Origin: Thecaphora thlaspeos
Lineage: Eukaryota > Basidiomycota > Ustilaginomycetes > Urocystidales > Glomosporiaceae
Length of the DNA stretch: 64,000 nucleotides
Assembly: GCA_900291925.1 (NCBI GenBank)
Contig: UWYS01000008.1
Span: 310,001-374,000 of the forward strand
Reading direction: 5' to 3'
Shown: positions 21,523 to 33,234 of the stretch, piece by piece
How the letters are laid out: each line of letters opens with the position of its first letter
Numbering within the stretch: position 1 is the first letter of the stretch
Translations under genes and position numbers: made by a program
The notes under the pieces: generated by a model
What the model saw: the letters and a program-made list of their open reading frames with translations, nothing else
Databases searched by the model: none
What the model was told of the DNA's origin: nothing

Positions 21523-23099
21523 AACCCACCTTTCAGCTCAGATCTGTAACCCACCTTCCAACTCACATCCCCTTTGTCGATATTAGTATTATTTTATCTT
21601 TTTTTTTTGCTCTCAATTTTGAAAACATAAGCAAAAATTATGAGCACTGATATATGTACACCAAAAACCTCAACTCAAAACAACTGAGATACAGGCCACA
21701 CATGCATCTTCCAAGGGATCAGAGTTGTGATGTGCCAGCTGGCCAACTGGTGCTCTGTCACATTTGTCAGGACCCCAGTATATATGAAGACATCCTTGTT
21801 TCCTCTTCAGAGGCAGAGTGCAAACTGCTGGCAAGGCATTAAATGCCTGTTGAGACCCAAGGCCATTTGTATTACAATTTAGTTTAGCATAGCTAGCCTA
21901 TGATACCAGAGTGACACTTCCCTTTGACCTCTCCCACAACACCTGACTGTCTAGCTATGGCCCCCCATGGACACCCATTGCTTACCCAGACCCTGTGGCC
22001 TACAACAAATTCCCACCAAGCTTGCCTTGACTCAGCAGGGGATGGTATTGAAAGAAATTCTGTTGTGTAGCCAAATCTTGGCAAGTTGACCATTCTGAGG
22101 GTTGCTGGAGAAGGTCCCCAGTGACACTTCCAACACAGACTACGCATCTTTGTGGACTCACCGCTCCTGTTCTTGCATCGGTAGGCTGCCTGGTGGGCGC
22201 ATGTACGCTTCGTGGGCATGCGCGCATACCATTTTATAGGGGTGTGTGAGGTGACATCTGTACAGGCGGTAAAGCTTAGTAGCCTACTCTCTGTTAAGTC
22301 CGGCGCAGGGCTCGACGGCAGTGACGAAAGAACGATCAACTAGAAGAGTAGAATCAAATCATCAGTTCGGCGAAGGACGCTGAACTCGGCCGCCCGTGGT
22401 CCACCGTGCGTAGGAAAGGTGCCACGTGTGGCCTGTCGGAGACCCTCTGTGGCAGAGAGTGGCTCGAAGGCCAGCCGCAGTCCCCGTTGCTGGCTGTGGG
22501 GGAGAAAGCGATGCAGCGTCACGCCAAGTCGGAGTGCCGGTGGGCTAGCTCGGGCAAAGGCTGCCGCAAGCAAGCGGCGGATCCGGCGTCGGGCGTGGGG
22601 CGGTAGTGGGGGCGCTCGCTCGTTCTTTTTGTGCCACGTCAGCCTCATCGCCGTGCCAGCAGGGCTCCGCCCCGCTGCGCTGGCGGGACGAGCAGAAGAA
22701 AGAGCGCAGCGCAGCGCTAGGGCGGCGCATTTTTTGTTTCCAGGGGCTGGCTCGAGCGCGCAGCCTTCTCTGGCGTCGGCGTTGTGGCGGCGGCTGGACG
22801 TCCAAGGGTCGCGGGCTGCTGCTGGCAGGTGCCAGCGGGGCAGCCACACACCAGCTTGTGCCCGCCCAGCTTCCGAGCTCGCGCCAGGCCTCGTCTCTCC
22901 CGGGCGTACAAAACCCCGGACCTACGGCTCCATTTCCTTCCTCTCCTCCTCCTACCCTCTCCAACTCCGGCAACGTCGATCCCACCCTCCTTTGCTCATA
23001 AAGATCAACAAGACTACTGCCAGACAAGTCGTCACTCAATCCCTTGCTCCACCACCTCTGTTCATCCATTCTTCTCTTGCAAGCATCCTCCTAGCAAAG
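21523..23099. other. CpG-poor repeat remnant passing into the PDI1 promoter
   Basis: Up to about 22200 the DNA is CpG-poor with no recognisable gene and looks like repeat debris. From about 22200 host-like CG-rich DNA resumes and forms the promoter and leader of PDI1. Open frames on both strands at 22340-23070 lack protein-like content. Confidence 0.55.
22633..22641 (-). promoter_or_regulatory. Candidate unfolded-protein-response element upstream of PDI1
   Basis: GCCACGTCA, the reverse complement of TGACGTGGC, matches the TGACGTG-type core bound by Hac1/XBP1-like bZIP factors. It lies about 460 bp before the PDI1 start. PDI is a standard target of this response, but the role here is inferred only from the motif. 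Confidence 0.4.
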
Positions 23100-24841
23100 A
23101 TGCGCTTCACCCTCACCGCCATCGCCGCCGCCGGTCTGGCGAGCGCCGCCACCGCTTACGCCTCCGAAGCCTCGGGATCGGACGTCCTCGTCCTCTCACA
23201 GAGCAACTTCACCTCCACCGTTGAGGCTGAGGTGAGTGTCTTAGGTCGCGCGCTACTGACGCGTCTCTAGAATGCGTCGCCGGAGCCGCTTTGTTCCAGC
23301 CGATGGCAGAAAGAAGGGGCCGCTGACAATCTCCCACTGCGTTTATCCTTCTCCGCCTGCAGCCTCTGATGCTCGTCGAGTTCTACGCTCCCTGGTGCGG
23401 TCACTGCAAGAACCTCGCCCCTCAGGTGAGTCTTGCGAAGATGGCCGTCTTTCGGAAGTCAGGCTGGATAGCACGAAAGCTGACCCCCTCTTCCTCCCCA
23501 TGCCGTTTTGGAAACGGTTGAAATCCACTCTCGCAGTACGAGGAGGCCGCCACCTCGCTCAAGCAGGCTGGAATCAAATTGGCCAAGGTTGACTGCACTG
23601 TCGAGGCCGACGTTTGCGCCGGCCAGGAGATCGCTGGCTATCCGACGCTCAAGGTCTCGCGCAAAGGTGTCTTCACCGAGTACAACGGCGCCAGGAAGGC
23701 CGATGGTATCGTCAGCTACATGCAGAAGCAGTCGCTCCCCGCCCTCTCGAAGCTTACCGCCGACACCATCACCGACTTCAGGGGCAAGGACAAGGTCGTC
23801 GCTATCGCTTACCTATCGGACAAAGACACCGCCGACCTCGATGTCATCACCAAGGTTGCTGAGGCGCACCGCGACGATTACCTTTTCGGTGTCGCCCACG
23901 ACGAGGCTCTGGCCAAGGCCGCCGGCGTCGCCGCGCCCGCTCTCGTCCTTTACCGCAAGTTTGACGAGCCCGAGGTCAAGTTTGACAAGAAGTTCAGCCA
24001 GGACGACGTCGTCAGCTTCCTCAAGACTGAGTCGGTCCCGCTTGTCGACGAGCTGGGTCCCGAGAACTTCATGACCTACGCCGGCTCGGGCGTCCCGCTG
24101 GCCTACCTCTTCGCCGAACCCGAGTCTAAGGATCTCCAGAGCCAGATTGAAGCCATCAGGCCGCTCGCTAAGGAACACAAGGGCAAGCTCAACTTCGTCT
24201 GGATCGACGCCGTCAAGTTTGCCAACCACGCCAAGTCGCTCAACATCCAGAACGAGAATTGGCCCGCTTTTGCCATCCAGGACATCGAGAAGAACCTCAA
24301 GTTCCCTCTCGAGGACATCGCCTCGGACCTCTCTTCCAAGATCACCAGCTTCGTCGGCAAGTTCACTTCGGGCGAACTCCAGCCCAGCATCAAGTCGGAG
24401 CCCATCCCGGCCGACCAGGACGGCCCCGTCCACGTCCTCGTCGCGGACGAGTTCGACAAGGTCCTCGGCGACGATAGCAAGGACATGCTGGTCGAATTCT
24501 ACGCGCCCTGGTGCGGACACTGCAAGAAGCTCGCGCCCACCTTCGACCAGCTCGGCGAGAAGTACGCCGCGCACAAGGACAAGGTCCTTATCGCCAAGAT
24601 GGACGCCACTGCTAACGACATCCCGCCGTCGGCAGGCTTCCAGGTTCAGTCGTTCCCCACGATCAAGTTCAAGGCGGCCGGCTCCAAGGAGTGGATCGAG
24701 TTCCAGGGCGATCGCTCGCTTGAGGGCTTCGTCGAGTTCATCGGCTCCAACGGCAAGCACAAGGTCTCGGTCAGCCTCGACCCCGTCAACGAGACGGCCA
24801 CCGAGGCCAACGACGATGCTCCTCACCACGAGGAGCTCTAA
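23100..24841 (+). CDS. PDI1: Protein disulfide isomerase
   Basis: Three exons, 23100-23231, 23363-23425 and 23537-24841, encode 499 residues, close to the usual PDI length. A signal peptide ([21 protein letters not shown]) is followed by thioredoxin domain a with [16 protein letters not shown], two inactive thioredoxin-like domains (b, b'), and domain a' with [16 protein letters not shown]. The acidic tail ends HEEL, a variant of the HDEL/KDEL retrieval signal. The enzyme forms and rearranges disulfides in secretory proteins in the ER lumen. The 63-nt second exon encodes the first active site. A candidate UPR element lies upstream. Confidence 0.96.
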
Positions 24842-26036
24842 ATCGAACGATCCAATGTATCGCCCAAAAGGCTGCGATTTTCCTGTTTTTACGGGTTGTC
24901 GAAGCGTGATCGAAAGATGCAAGTGTACGGCAGATCAAGCTATGCTTTCCTCGCCATCATGATCGTTGATCATCCCGACGCTCGCCGTCACCGCCGCAGT
25001 GTGAGGGGCAGCGGGCGTTGGGAACAAAACAACTCCCTTTGCCAGGTACCGATCCCGGTTGGTCTTATCATCTTCTCGTGCGCCCTGTTGTGTGCCTTGT
25101 GCCGTCTCGCCCTGACGTGTCTATGGCCGCCGCGCCGTCCCTGTCGCTGTCATCGTCGCGGCATGACAGTGGCTCCACGAGCACCTCCGCCTCCGGAGCC
25201 CCTGCCTTGACTGATACAAAGAGCGGCGGCTGGCTGTCTACGAAACATCTTCGATCCAGCGCACACACGTGCGACCGATAGCTTCGCGAAACAGTTAGAC
25301 TTGCCCCGGCGGGCGAAGTTTGTGCTGACGTGGATCCTTGTTAGCGATGAAAGACAGGGTGGGAAATGAAATGGTGTGCGGAGATATACGAGAAGGCTAG
25401 GCGAAGCGTCAGCGCAGAGAAACGTAGGAGAGCGGAGCAAAGAGTTCTGGGGAAGAAGGGACGGCAGGGGGGTGGGGAGAGAGAAATCAGGCTTATTGTA
25501 GGAGGGCTGAGTTGCGTCCTGCCGCCAAGTTTTTTTCGACCGTCGAGAAAGAGAAAAACAAACCCGTCCTCCTGGCGACGTTGTCGAGGCAGGTCCACCG
25601 TTGCAGCATCGTGATGCCCTTGTGTTGATTTCCTCCTTTGTATCTTGCTGTCGTTTGCGGCCCAGTCTGGGCCCGTGCATGTGGTTCTTGCTGGACTGTG
25701 CCTCTCCTTGCGGCACCTGCTCGAGGTTCCAGTCGAATGTGTCCAGATGGCGAGGGGCGAAGAAGCGAGTTGAACGTGTTGCTTTATGGCCGGATGACCC
25801 GGCTGGTGTTGATCTTAGGTTTTGTGCGTCGTCGTTTCTCTGAGAAGCTGTAAAGATTCCGCGCGTGGTGACAAGCAGCAGGAGCACCAGTATCTCGTTC
25901 GCCGAATCCCTGTCGTCCATGTCTTGCCGGGAATCGTCGCCGACGATTCCGGCCGCCAGGTGGCCTTTCCCGCCCGCTGCGTAGCTTGACCAGTGTTGTT
26001 GTCGATGTTGCGTTCCATGGCTTCCGCGCATGTCGA
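24842..26036. other. Convergent intergenic region, PDI1 to RanBP2-finger gene
   Basis: 3' flanks of two convergent genes. No gene is evident. A possible extra terminal exon of the zinc-finger gene (25847-25815, minus strand) would add LLRETTTHKT after a GTAAGT donor at 26054. Confidence 0.5.
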
Positions 26037-28799
26037 TCACGGGCTTGCACTTACCGACAACGCACCTCTTTGGTCTTCTCCGCCCTCTCCAGGCGCCGCT
26101 TTGTCAGCAGGCGGGTCGTCTGAGCGGGATGGCGTGGCCTGCAAGGTAGTGCTGTCCTGCTTGCTGGCCGAGGTCTTGGTGCCGATGGGCTTAGGCATCA
26201 AACGAGCCGCCTTGGCCTCTTCGCGATCGTCCGGCCTCATGACTACTGGGCGAGAAGGCGACGAAGACCAGATATCGCGCGGCAGAGGCAGGGAGCGAAA
26301 GGCGGGCTCGCCGGGGTGATTCTGAGGGAACGACGCCGCAGGATGACGAGCGACCGAGGTCGTCGACATTGCGGGGCTGTACCGCGAGGTGGCCAGTGGC
26401 GCGAAGGCGCCCGGATCTCGACCGACCGAATGCGAGACGCAGCCAGGACCGAAAGAACCCAGACGAAGGGCTTGAGAGAAGCGGTCTTCGAGTTGCTGCT
26501 CGCCCTGACGCGGATACTGGCGGTGTTGGCTGGACTCACTCTGAGCCGGTTCGAAGTTCGAGGCTGGGCGGCCGAGTCTGACACCGCCTGCTGAGCCACG
26601 GAACTGGGGAAAGGCCTCGAAGAGCGAGAAGTCGACGGTAGCAACACCGCCAGCGACCTCGTGCCTCGACCTCGGCGGCGGGTTCGTTCCGCGAGTGCGG
26701 GGGCTGATAAGGGCTTCGAGCGATGCGGCGCCCTGTTCGGAGGTCGGATCGAGACCACCGCCGGCGATCTGGGCCGCAAGCATGGCGCCGTGCTGGAGGT
26801 TCGACGCCAGCTCGTTTCCTTCGGCGAAAGGGTAGCAACGCATGCAGACCTTGCGTCTGCGCCAATTCTGGTGCGCGGTGGGCATGACGAGGCGAAGAGG
26901 CTGTACTGTTCAGTAACTCTGATCGGATATTCCATGTACGGCGCTGCGGGCCTGCAAAGCTGCACTCACGACGAAGCCGCACGAGCCGCAGATCCAGTCT
27001 CCCGGCTGGACACACATTGGTCCAGAGTTGCCCGTGTTGACGATCGGAGGATTGTTGGAGCTGGAACCTCCACCCGATGCTCCGTCTCCGCCGCCGGCCA
27101 CCACGCTAGGGTTGACGCCGGGACCGATTCTGGATGGTTATGGCGGGAAGAAAAGTGGCGGAGGAGGCATCACACGCTGTCAGTCAAACACATCTCGCAG
27201 CCATGGCATCCCGTCTGTAATCTGCACAGCTCACTGCGTCGTCGGAGCCACTCACCCGATACCAAACTGATTGAGCTTTGCAGCTGCAGCCAAGCTTGCT
27301 GGTCCGGCTTCGGTGATTGACTTGGCGCCTTTGCCGGCGACGGCCTCAACGAGGGCGCTCAGTTGTGTGGTGGAGGCGGGAGCGGCCGGGCTCACGAGAT
27401 GAATCGGCGTGGTGTAGCCCGACCTGCTGCTCTCCCTGCTCGCGGAGGGGGTCGAAGCAATCCCGTCTGAAGTTGTGCCGGGTTTGAGCGTCGAGGGATG
27501 GGTAGGTGACTCGAGGCCCGTGCCGGCGGGCGAGCTGTAGACCGCACCCGTTGTCGAACCTGATCGACCGTGCGGCATGTCGAAGTACGTCGCGGAAGGG
27601 AGCGTCGAGGAGCGCTGCAGCGCTGGTCGGTCCGTGTCGAAAGCGGGGATGCGACCCATGGCAGCGCCGGCGACCGCATCGCTCCTTCGAAAGAAGTCTT
27701 CATATGGTTCCAGTCCGGGCGGGAGCTGGCGAGACGGCATCGGAACGGAGCCAACGCGTGTCGACTCAAACAGCGCCGAAGGCCCTAAAGGGGTGCCCAG
27801 GATACGTGCGAGGTCCCCACGGCCGGAGAGGGAGCCTCCGTGGCCGATGCTGGAGAGTGGCCTCGGCGCTTCGCAAGAGAGGCAGGTCGAACGGGTAGCA
27901 AAATTGTGGAACGAGCAGGTCGGCGTAGCACAAACCCAGTCGTCGCTGCGTAAACTAGGGGCCTCGAGCCAAGAATCGGCGCCGGCAGGGCTCAGACCGT
28001 TGGAGAAGGTGTCGTGCAGATCCGTCGACAGTCCGAGCGCATTGAGCCCAAAGTACCCGTTCCGGGGGTCGGAGCCAGCCTGTGGGGCCGTGTTGGACTG
28101 AGCAGTGCGACCTCCATCGCCGGGTGGGACAGTCAGAACGGAGAAGGGATCGCGGACGAAGCTCGCCGGAGCCGACTCTGTGCGTCCGTCTCGACCTCTG
28201 TCGAAGCAATGGCTCAGGCTGGGTCGATCTAGGAGGCGGTGCAGCTCGCTGGTAAGCTGGTGGGACGGCTGGTTAAGCTGTCCAGCGTGCTTGCGGCCGT
28301 CTGCTCCTCCTATGCCCGGACGATAAAGGCCCGAAAGTGTATGTGTTCGATCCGGCAAGCTCTGAAGCCTCTCTTCAGTGCTCGCTCGTTCATGGATACC
28401 TCGAGCGGCCTGACCTGGAGCTCCGCCGTCTATGACCGTGCTGAGCTGGGGCTGCGGGAACGGACGAAGAGGTAAGATGTCAGCCAGAGGCCTTGAGGAG
28501 CCAACGATCGAATACGGCATCCTTTGCGTCAAGCAAGGAGAAAGGGGAGAGCTCAGAGCCATACGGACCTTTGCCGGAAGGGTGTGTGTCTGATGAGACC
28601 TAGTCGATGCAGAAATAGAGTCCGAACGGACGTCGGCTCTCCTGGACGCGGAAGCGACAGCGGCAACGCTGGACGACCTGCCTTCGGCGCCACGTGTCGC
28701 GTCTCGGCCGTGCTGGTGCTCAGCGTGGTCGAGCTTGCGTGTAGCATCGTTGCAGGCCTGATCGCTACGGCGAAACTCGTCCTGGAAGGCCTGCGACAT
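26037..28799 (-). CDS. RanBP2-type zinc-finger protein (possibly Nrp1-like RNA-binding protein)
   Basis: Minus-strand exons 28799-27256, 27129-26970 and 26867-26037 are in frame for 844 residues from MSQAFQDEF. Finger 1 (about residues 286-315) is DDWVCATPTCSFHNF followed by RSTCLSCEAPRP. Finger 2 is PGDWICGSCGFV, split by an intron exactly before NWRRRKVCMRCYPF. Both have the W...C...C...N F/W...C-x2-C pattern of RanBP2 fingers, which in this class bind single-stranded RNA. The rest is Ser/Pro-rich and disordered. The double finger resembles fungal Nrp1/ARP proteins; no RRM was found, and extra 5' exons may exist upstream (29190-29921). A GTAAGT at 26054 could extend the 3' end by another exon. 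Confidence 0.7.
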
Positions 28800-29189
28800 C
28801 GAAGTAGTGGGAGGCGAGCGACTGGGAGGATGGTGGTTGGACGACGTGGGTGAAGGGAAAGGAAGGAGGGAGGTCGACGCAGAGCGTGCGAATGTGGGCG
28901 GGACGGGCGTAACTTTATGAGGCCGGATGCGCAGGATCACGCAAAAAAAGGCGTCGACGAGCAGGTGGGTCAGAACCGATGAGAACGACAAAGGCCTACC
29001 GTGAATGGGAGCAAGGCGCCCGGACGTTGTCCAGCGGACCCGCCCACTCGGCCTCGCCTTCCGCCCTTGGACGGAGCCCATTGCCACTGTGGGATGCAGG
29101 CGGCAGGACGCTAGGTTTGCCTCTGGATGGGGAGTCCCATATCTAGAGAGAGCGAGATACGGCATCAATAAATATAATACCACTACTAC

Positions 29190-29707
29190 TCACCTCTGGA
29201 GTCGGCCGACGCCTGCAAGAGCGACGCAATAGCTTCGTTGGTAGTGCTCCACCTCACTTCGGGTCTGGGCGTCTCGTCATGACCAGGAGCCCCTGGAGCC
29301 GGTGGCAGCCGTACATTGAGCGGAGCCATGGAAGGAGCAGCGGCAGAACCACGACCTTGCGCGGCAGCCTTGACCCGCTCGCGTAGCGTCTTGAGAGCCT
29401 GCTGGGTGTGGTGGATCGTGTCGAAACGATCCTCATCCCAGCGCTGCCTGTGCATCTCCGAGGCGACTCGCGATCGAGCAAGGAACTGCACTGGTTGGTC
29501 GGTGGCTGGACGCGATCCTATATCGTGGCCTACGGCACCGCTTTGCTGCGTGGTGTCAGGTCGAAGAGAGGGCCAAAGTTCGAGAGAAGAAAGGTAGGTG
29601 AGGAGGACGAGATGCTGCTGTCCGTAGCTGGCCGATAGAGCGCCAGCGCACCGCGAAGGAGTCGGCGAGGGCACCAGATTTATCTTTACCCTTCCTGGAC
29701 GCCAACA
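29190..29707 (-). other. Coding-like minus-strand segment, possible 5' exon(s) of the zinc-finger gene
   Basis: An open minus-strand frame reads SGAVGHDIGSRPATDQPVQF, then RWDEDRFDTIHHTQQALKT and LRERVKAAAQG, and ends at a good donor (CCAGAG then GTGAGT). An acceptor-like TTAGGCAG lies at 29708. The content is protein-like, with a charged helix, but I could not connect it to the downstream exons by a single clean splice: the acceptor before 29085 fits phase, yet the next intron would not. It may be the N-terminal half of the zinc-finger protein or a separate small gene. Confidence 0.45.
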
Positions 29708-31321
29708 CTGCCTAATCAAGCGAAAAAGCCTGTCCAAGAGACCTAGGGGCGGAAGGTTGGACAACAAGCAGGCACTCAAGACCCCTGCTCTTGCACCGTG
29801 ACCCAGCTAAGCTTGTGAGAATGGAGAAGGATAAGGTTGTCCGGCTGGCTACCAGGTCGGCGGATGTCTCGAGGGTACCTTAGCGGAACTTCTCATCAGG
29901 ACCAGAAGGGCGCGGCTTACATGTGTCGACGCGGCGTCGAATCCGGTGTAGCGTCCTGGACTAAGCGTCGAGATGCGGGGGTTATTGCCGGATGACGGGA
30001 ATAGAACAAAAGATGGCAGCAGCGGGACCGTGCGGGAGAAAGACGGAGGTGGCAGCAGGCGCAGCGATCTGGAAGACGGTCAAAGGGCTGATGGAGGGGC
30101 GAAGGTTACGGACAATTGCGGCCTCGGAGGTCCTCGGCGGCGGCCTTAAGTAGGCTAGGTCTACGCCATAGCGGCCTCCTGGGGGCGACCACTCTTGGGC
30201 GGAAAGGAGTGCAAGGGGCCTTCGACATACGCCCGCTGCTGCCTCAAAAGTGCAGAAGAGAGGTAGGTAGTACGGGGTCCGGTGGGCGTTGGCCCGCCGT
30301 CGCCGTCGCCGTCGCCGTCGCCATTGTCTCAGCCACAAGGGCTCGGACCCCACCACGGTGACCATCGGCAATCACATTGTTCATTGCACGGCCCTAGTGA
30401 TGGTGGGTGATCCGAGAATCCCACACCGACTATCGGCCACGCCAGCCTCCCACAACAGCCGTTACTCGTCGCACCGCGCCTTCTGCTCCTACTCTGGCGC
30501 CTGCCTACGTGGGCGACCCGCCCTGAGAGTGGCGCGGATCGAGGGATCGTTCCGATGCTCCCTTTTCCTGACTACACGGATCCTCCGGAACCTTCTTTCG
30601 GCCACCCATTACCCCACGTACAACGTCTGTCTGTCCCAGCACACGGGGCATCCGAGCGTCGACTCACCACAACCATGGAAGGGCGTAGTGTCTAGCAGCT
30701 AGCCGTGGCGGATGTGGCGACTAGGGCAAGGCTGACCTATACAAGAGCCTCGTGGACGTGCGCCTCTTCCGACGGTCGGCTGAATCAGTGACCTTGCTCG
30801 TTCGGACCGGTTCGCGCCTCCGTTGAGACACACATGGATGGAGGCAGCACCTGCGCGGGGCCAGGGCAGCACGTTTACGAATCTGGCTTGAATGCAGATG
30901 GCTGGCACGAAGCGCGCTACGCCATCGGATGGACCGATATCGGCCTCGTCCTATCAGTCCTGCGACGGCTCACCCATGACATTTCCTTTACCCACTCAAC
31001 GTAGGGCGGGCTACTCAAAGGGCTCTCGCTCGATGCTTAATGATAAGATGCACCACGCCGTCGTCGGCTGGCCCGCCTGGCCGCTCACTACAGGATGTCA
31101 TGTACCGACTGAGCTCGATGCTGCGTTCCGTCTGTTTTGGCATCGAGCAGGGAAAAGTGAAGGTGCATTGCTGGCGACCTGTCCTGCGGGTCTGATGGGC
31201 TTACATGCTGCGCCCAAGTGATGGAATGCTCGAGATCTTGCCACGGCTACCGGTTCTGCTAAGGAGAATCGATCACTTCATTTCTCGACCCTGGCACCCA
31301 GAGTGGCGGCGAGAGGAAGGG
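29708..31321. other. Intergenic or unresolved region
   Basis: Contains a (GTCGCC)n run near 30296-30321 and a possible minus-strand exon ending at 29921 (CAT then GTAAGC; it would read GRYTGFDAASTH). Plus-strand frames such as 30892-31221 show no recognisable protein. Otherwise nothing supported. Confidence 0.45.
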
Positions 31322-33234
31322 CTATAAGAAGTACTGCGAGTTGACGCTCCCAGACGGTATCGTTCGCTCCTGGTCCGGCACTGATGGTCACAACGGATGA
31401 TCCGAGGCAGGGAGAACGGGGTTACGTCAATTGTATGAGCCAAAGACGGAACAAGGACCGTGAGGTCGACGAATCTCGTGGCGCCCTATGCTTGCGCAGC
31501 TCGCAGACTCACCGGCCTCAAAGGTTTTGAAGTTGCTCTGTGTGAAGCGGTCCCCCTCGGACGGCTCTCCGTCATCGCCAATCTTGTCGCCGCCGGAGCC
31601 GTCCGCTGCCGCTGGTGCCGCCGCCGCGCTCGTCGCCTTGTCGCCCGATTCGATCGCGAGCAGGTCGTCTACTTGGAACACTGACGCCACGTTGCCGCAC
31701 CGGTAGCAGTAGTTGGGTGCAGACCAGACCGTCACGATGTTGTTGTCGTGCATCAACTTGCTGCAAAGTTGAGGAAGGGAGGTTGGCAAGATCGGAGGCG
31801 AGCCAGACAACGTGAGTCAAACATAGTTCTGTTCTCATCGTCGAGCAGCGCAACCGTACGGTCAAGACTCACTATCCTTCTTGCACAAGCTGATGCGCTC
31901 GCGCAATGAGCTCGAGTCCATTGACGTGATTGAACTGCAAGAGGCGAGCGGACGGGGTCAGGAAACAGATCCGCTTCATCGGCGGCCGAACCGCGCCGTC
32001 CAGGTCTCAAAACTCTAGAGCAGGTTTTGCCGCGAACTCACCTCTTTCGTCACCGTGCCGCCGAAGAGCCAGCCGGCGCCTCTTGGACTAACGCTCCATG
32101 TATCGATGTCGTCCGGATCTGACCACATCAGGTCTGCATAGACGCGACAACGGAAGCGTGACGGGGTCAGCGATGGTGCACGAGATCGACTGCCGGGCTC
32201 CTCATGTGCCGCCGGTTCGCCACTCACCGCAGAAAGCTCCCTCATGCGGCACCTCCTGCGCCCTCGCGATGATCCTGATCTGGTCCAGGGTCCGGACGTC
32301 CGGGCTGAGACCGCCGTGCACGCAGAGCACCCTCCCGTCAATGATCTGATGCGGAGGGTCGAATGCCGCAAGTGGGAGAGATGAATGTCATCCGCAGAGG
32401 TCAGCGAGAGGCGCCGTCTTTAGCCGACGCTACGAGCATTGGTTTGGAGGGACTCACGGCGGCAAGGTTGAGGTAGTCAAATACCTGGCAGCAGCTCTTC
32501 CAGACGTTAGCGTTGCCGTACTTTCTCTGACACTCGTCTGTGGAGAGGTGAAAGGCGATGAAGTTGCATCAAGATGTCAAGCTTCAGCGCGAATTCAGCA
32601 GCACTGGATTGAGCCCGAATCACCGTGGACCGACTCACCGTAGAAGCCATAGACCTGTGTAATCTGCCGGCTCTCGTGATTGCCTCTGAGCAGCGTTATA
32701 CGATCCGGCCACCTAGAGGGCGACGGGACCCGAGCCAGGAGAGTGAAGCATTGGTTGTGAGGTAAGCGATCGGCCTACGGGGAGCGGCCTGGTCGACAGC
32801 CTCGGTTCGTGGGGCTTACCTTGCCTTGAGAGCCATCAGCAGCGAAAACGTCTCGAGGCTGAAGTAGCCTCGGTCGACAAAGTCGCCCTGTGTGACGAGG
32901 CCAAAATTGCGGAGAAAGGCGGGTGAGGACGGTCATTCATACCGAGCAGAGGTTTCTGCAGACAGCAGACGAAAGCAGACGGCTAGGAGCGGCTCACCAT
33001 GAAGACGTAGGACGTGTCCGGAGTCTCTCCGCCGACCCTGAAAAGCTCTAATAGATCCCAAAACTGGCCATGGATGTCTCCGCACACCGTGACCGGGCTC
33101 GAAACGGGCTGGATGTTGCTCTCCTCCATCAGGATCACCCGAACCATCTCGCACAGCGCCTTGATGTCGGGCTCCGGTAGGTACTTGCACTGCCGGAGCT
33201 GGGCGATCCAGCTGTCTGGATTGCCGATTGCCAT
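31322..33234 (-). CDS. SIT4: Ser/Thr phosphatase Sit4 / PP6 catalytic subunit
   Basis: Nine minus-strand exons (33234-32998, 32887-32820, 32712-32639, 32537-32458, 32345-32228, 32133-32042, 31934-31873, 31760-31513, 31380-31322) join in frame to 345 residues. Metal and active-site motifs are [27 protein letters not shown] and [10 protein letters not shown]. The sequence follows the PP6/Sit4 branch ([40 protein letters not shown]). The last exon, 59 nt, supplies the conserved C-terminal YFL that is methylated in PP2A-like enzymes. An insert of about 35 Ala/Gly/Asp-rich residues lies between VFQVDDL and FKTFEAV. It acts in cell-cycle entry, TOR signalling and trafficking with SAPS-type subunits. 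Confidence 0.95.

Noticed and set aside
22340..23070. Overlapping open frames on both strands before PDI1
   Set aside because: Arg/Ala/Ser-rich with no domains. They lie in the promoter and leader of PDI1 and are explained by high GC.
30892..31221. 109-codon plus-strand frame as a gene
   Set aside because: No homology, no splice or promoter context, and odd composition; left unannotated.
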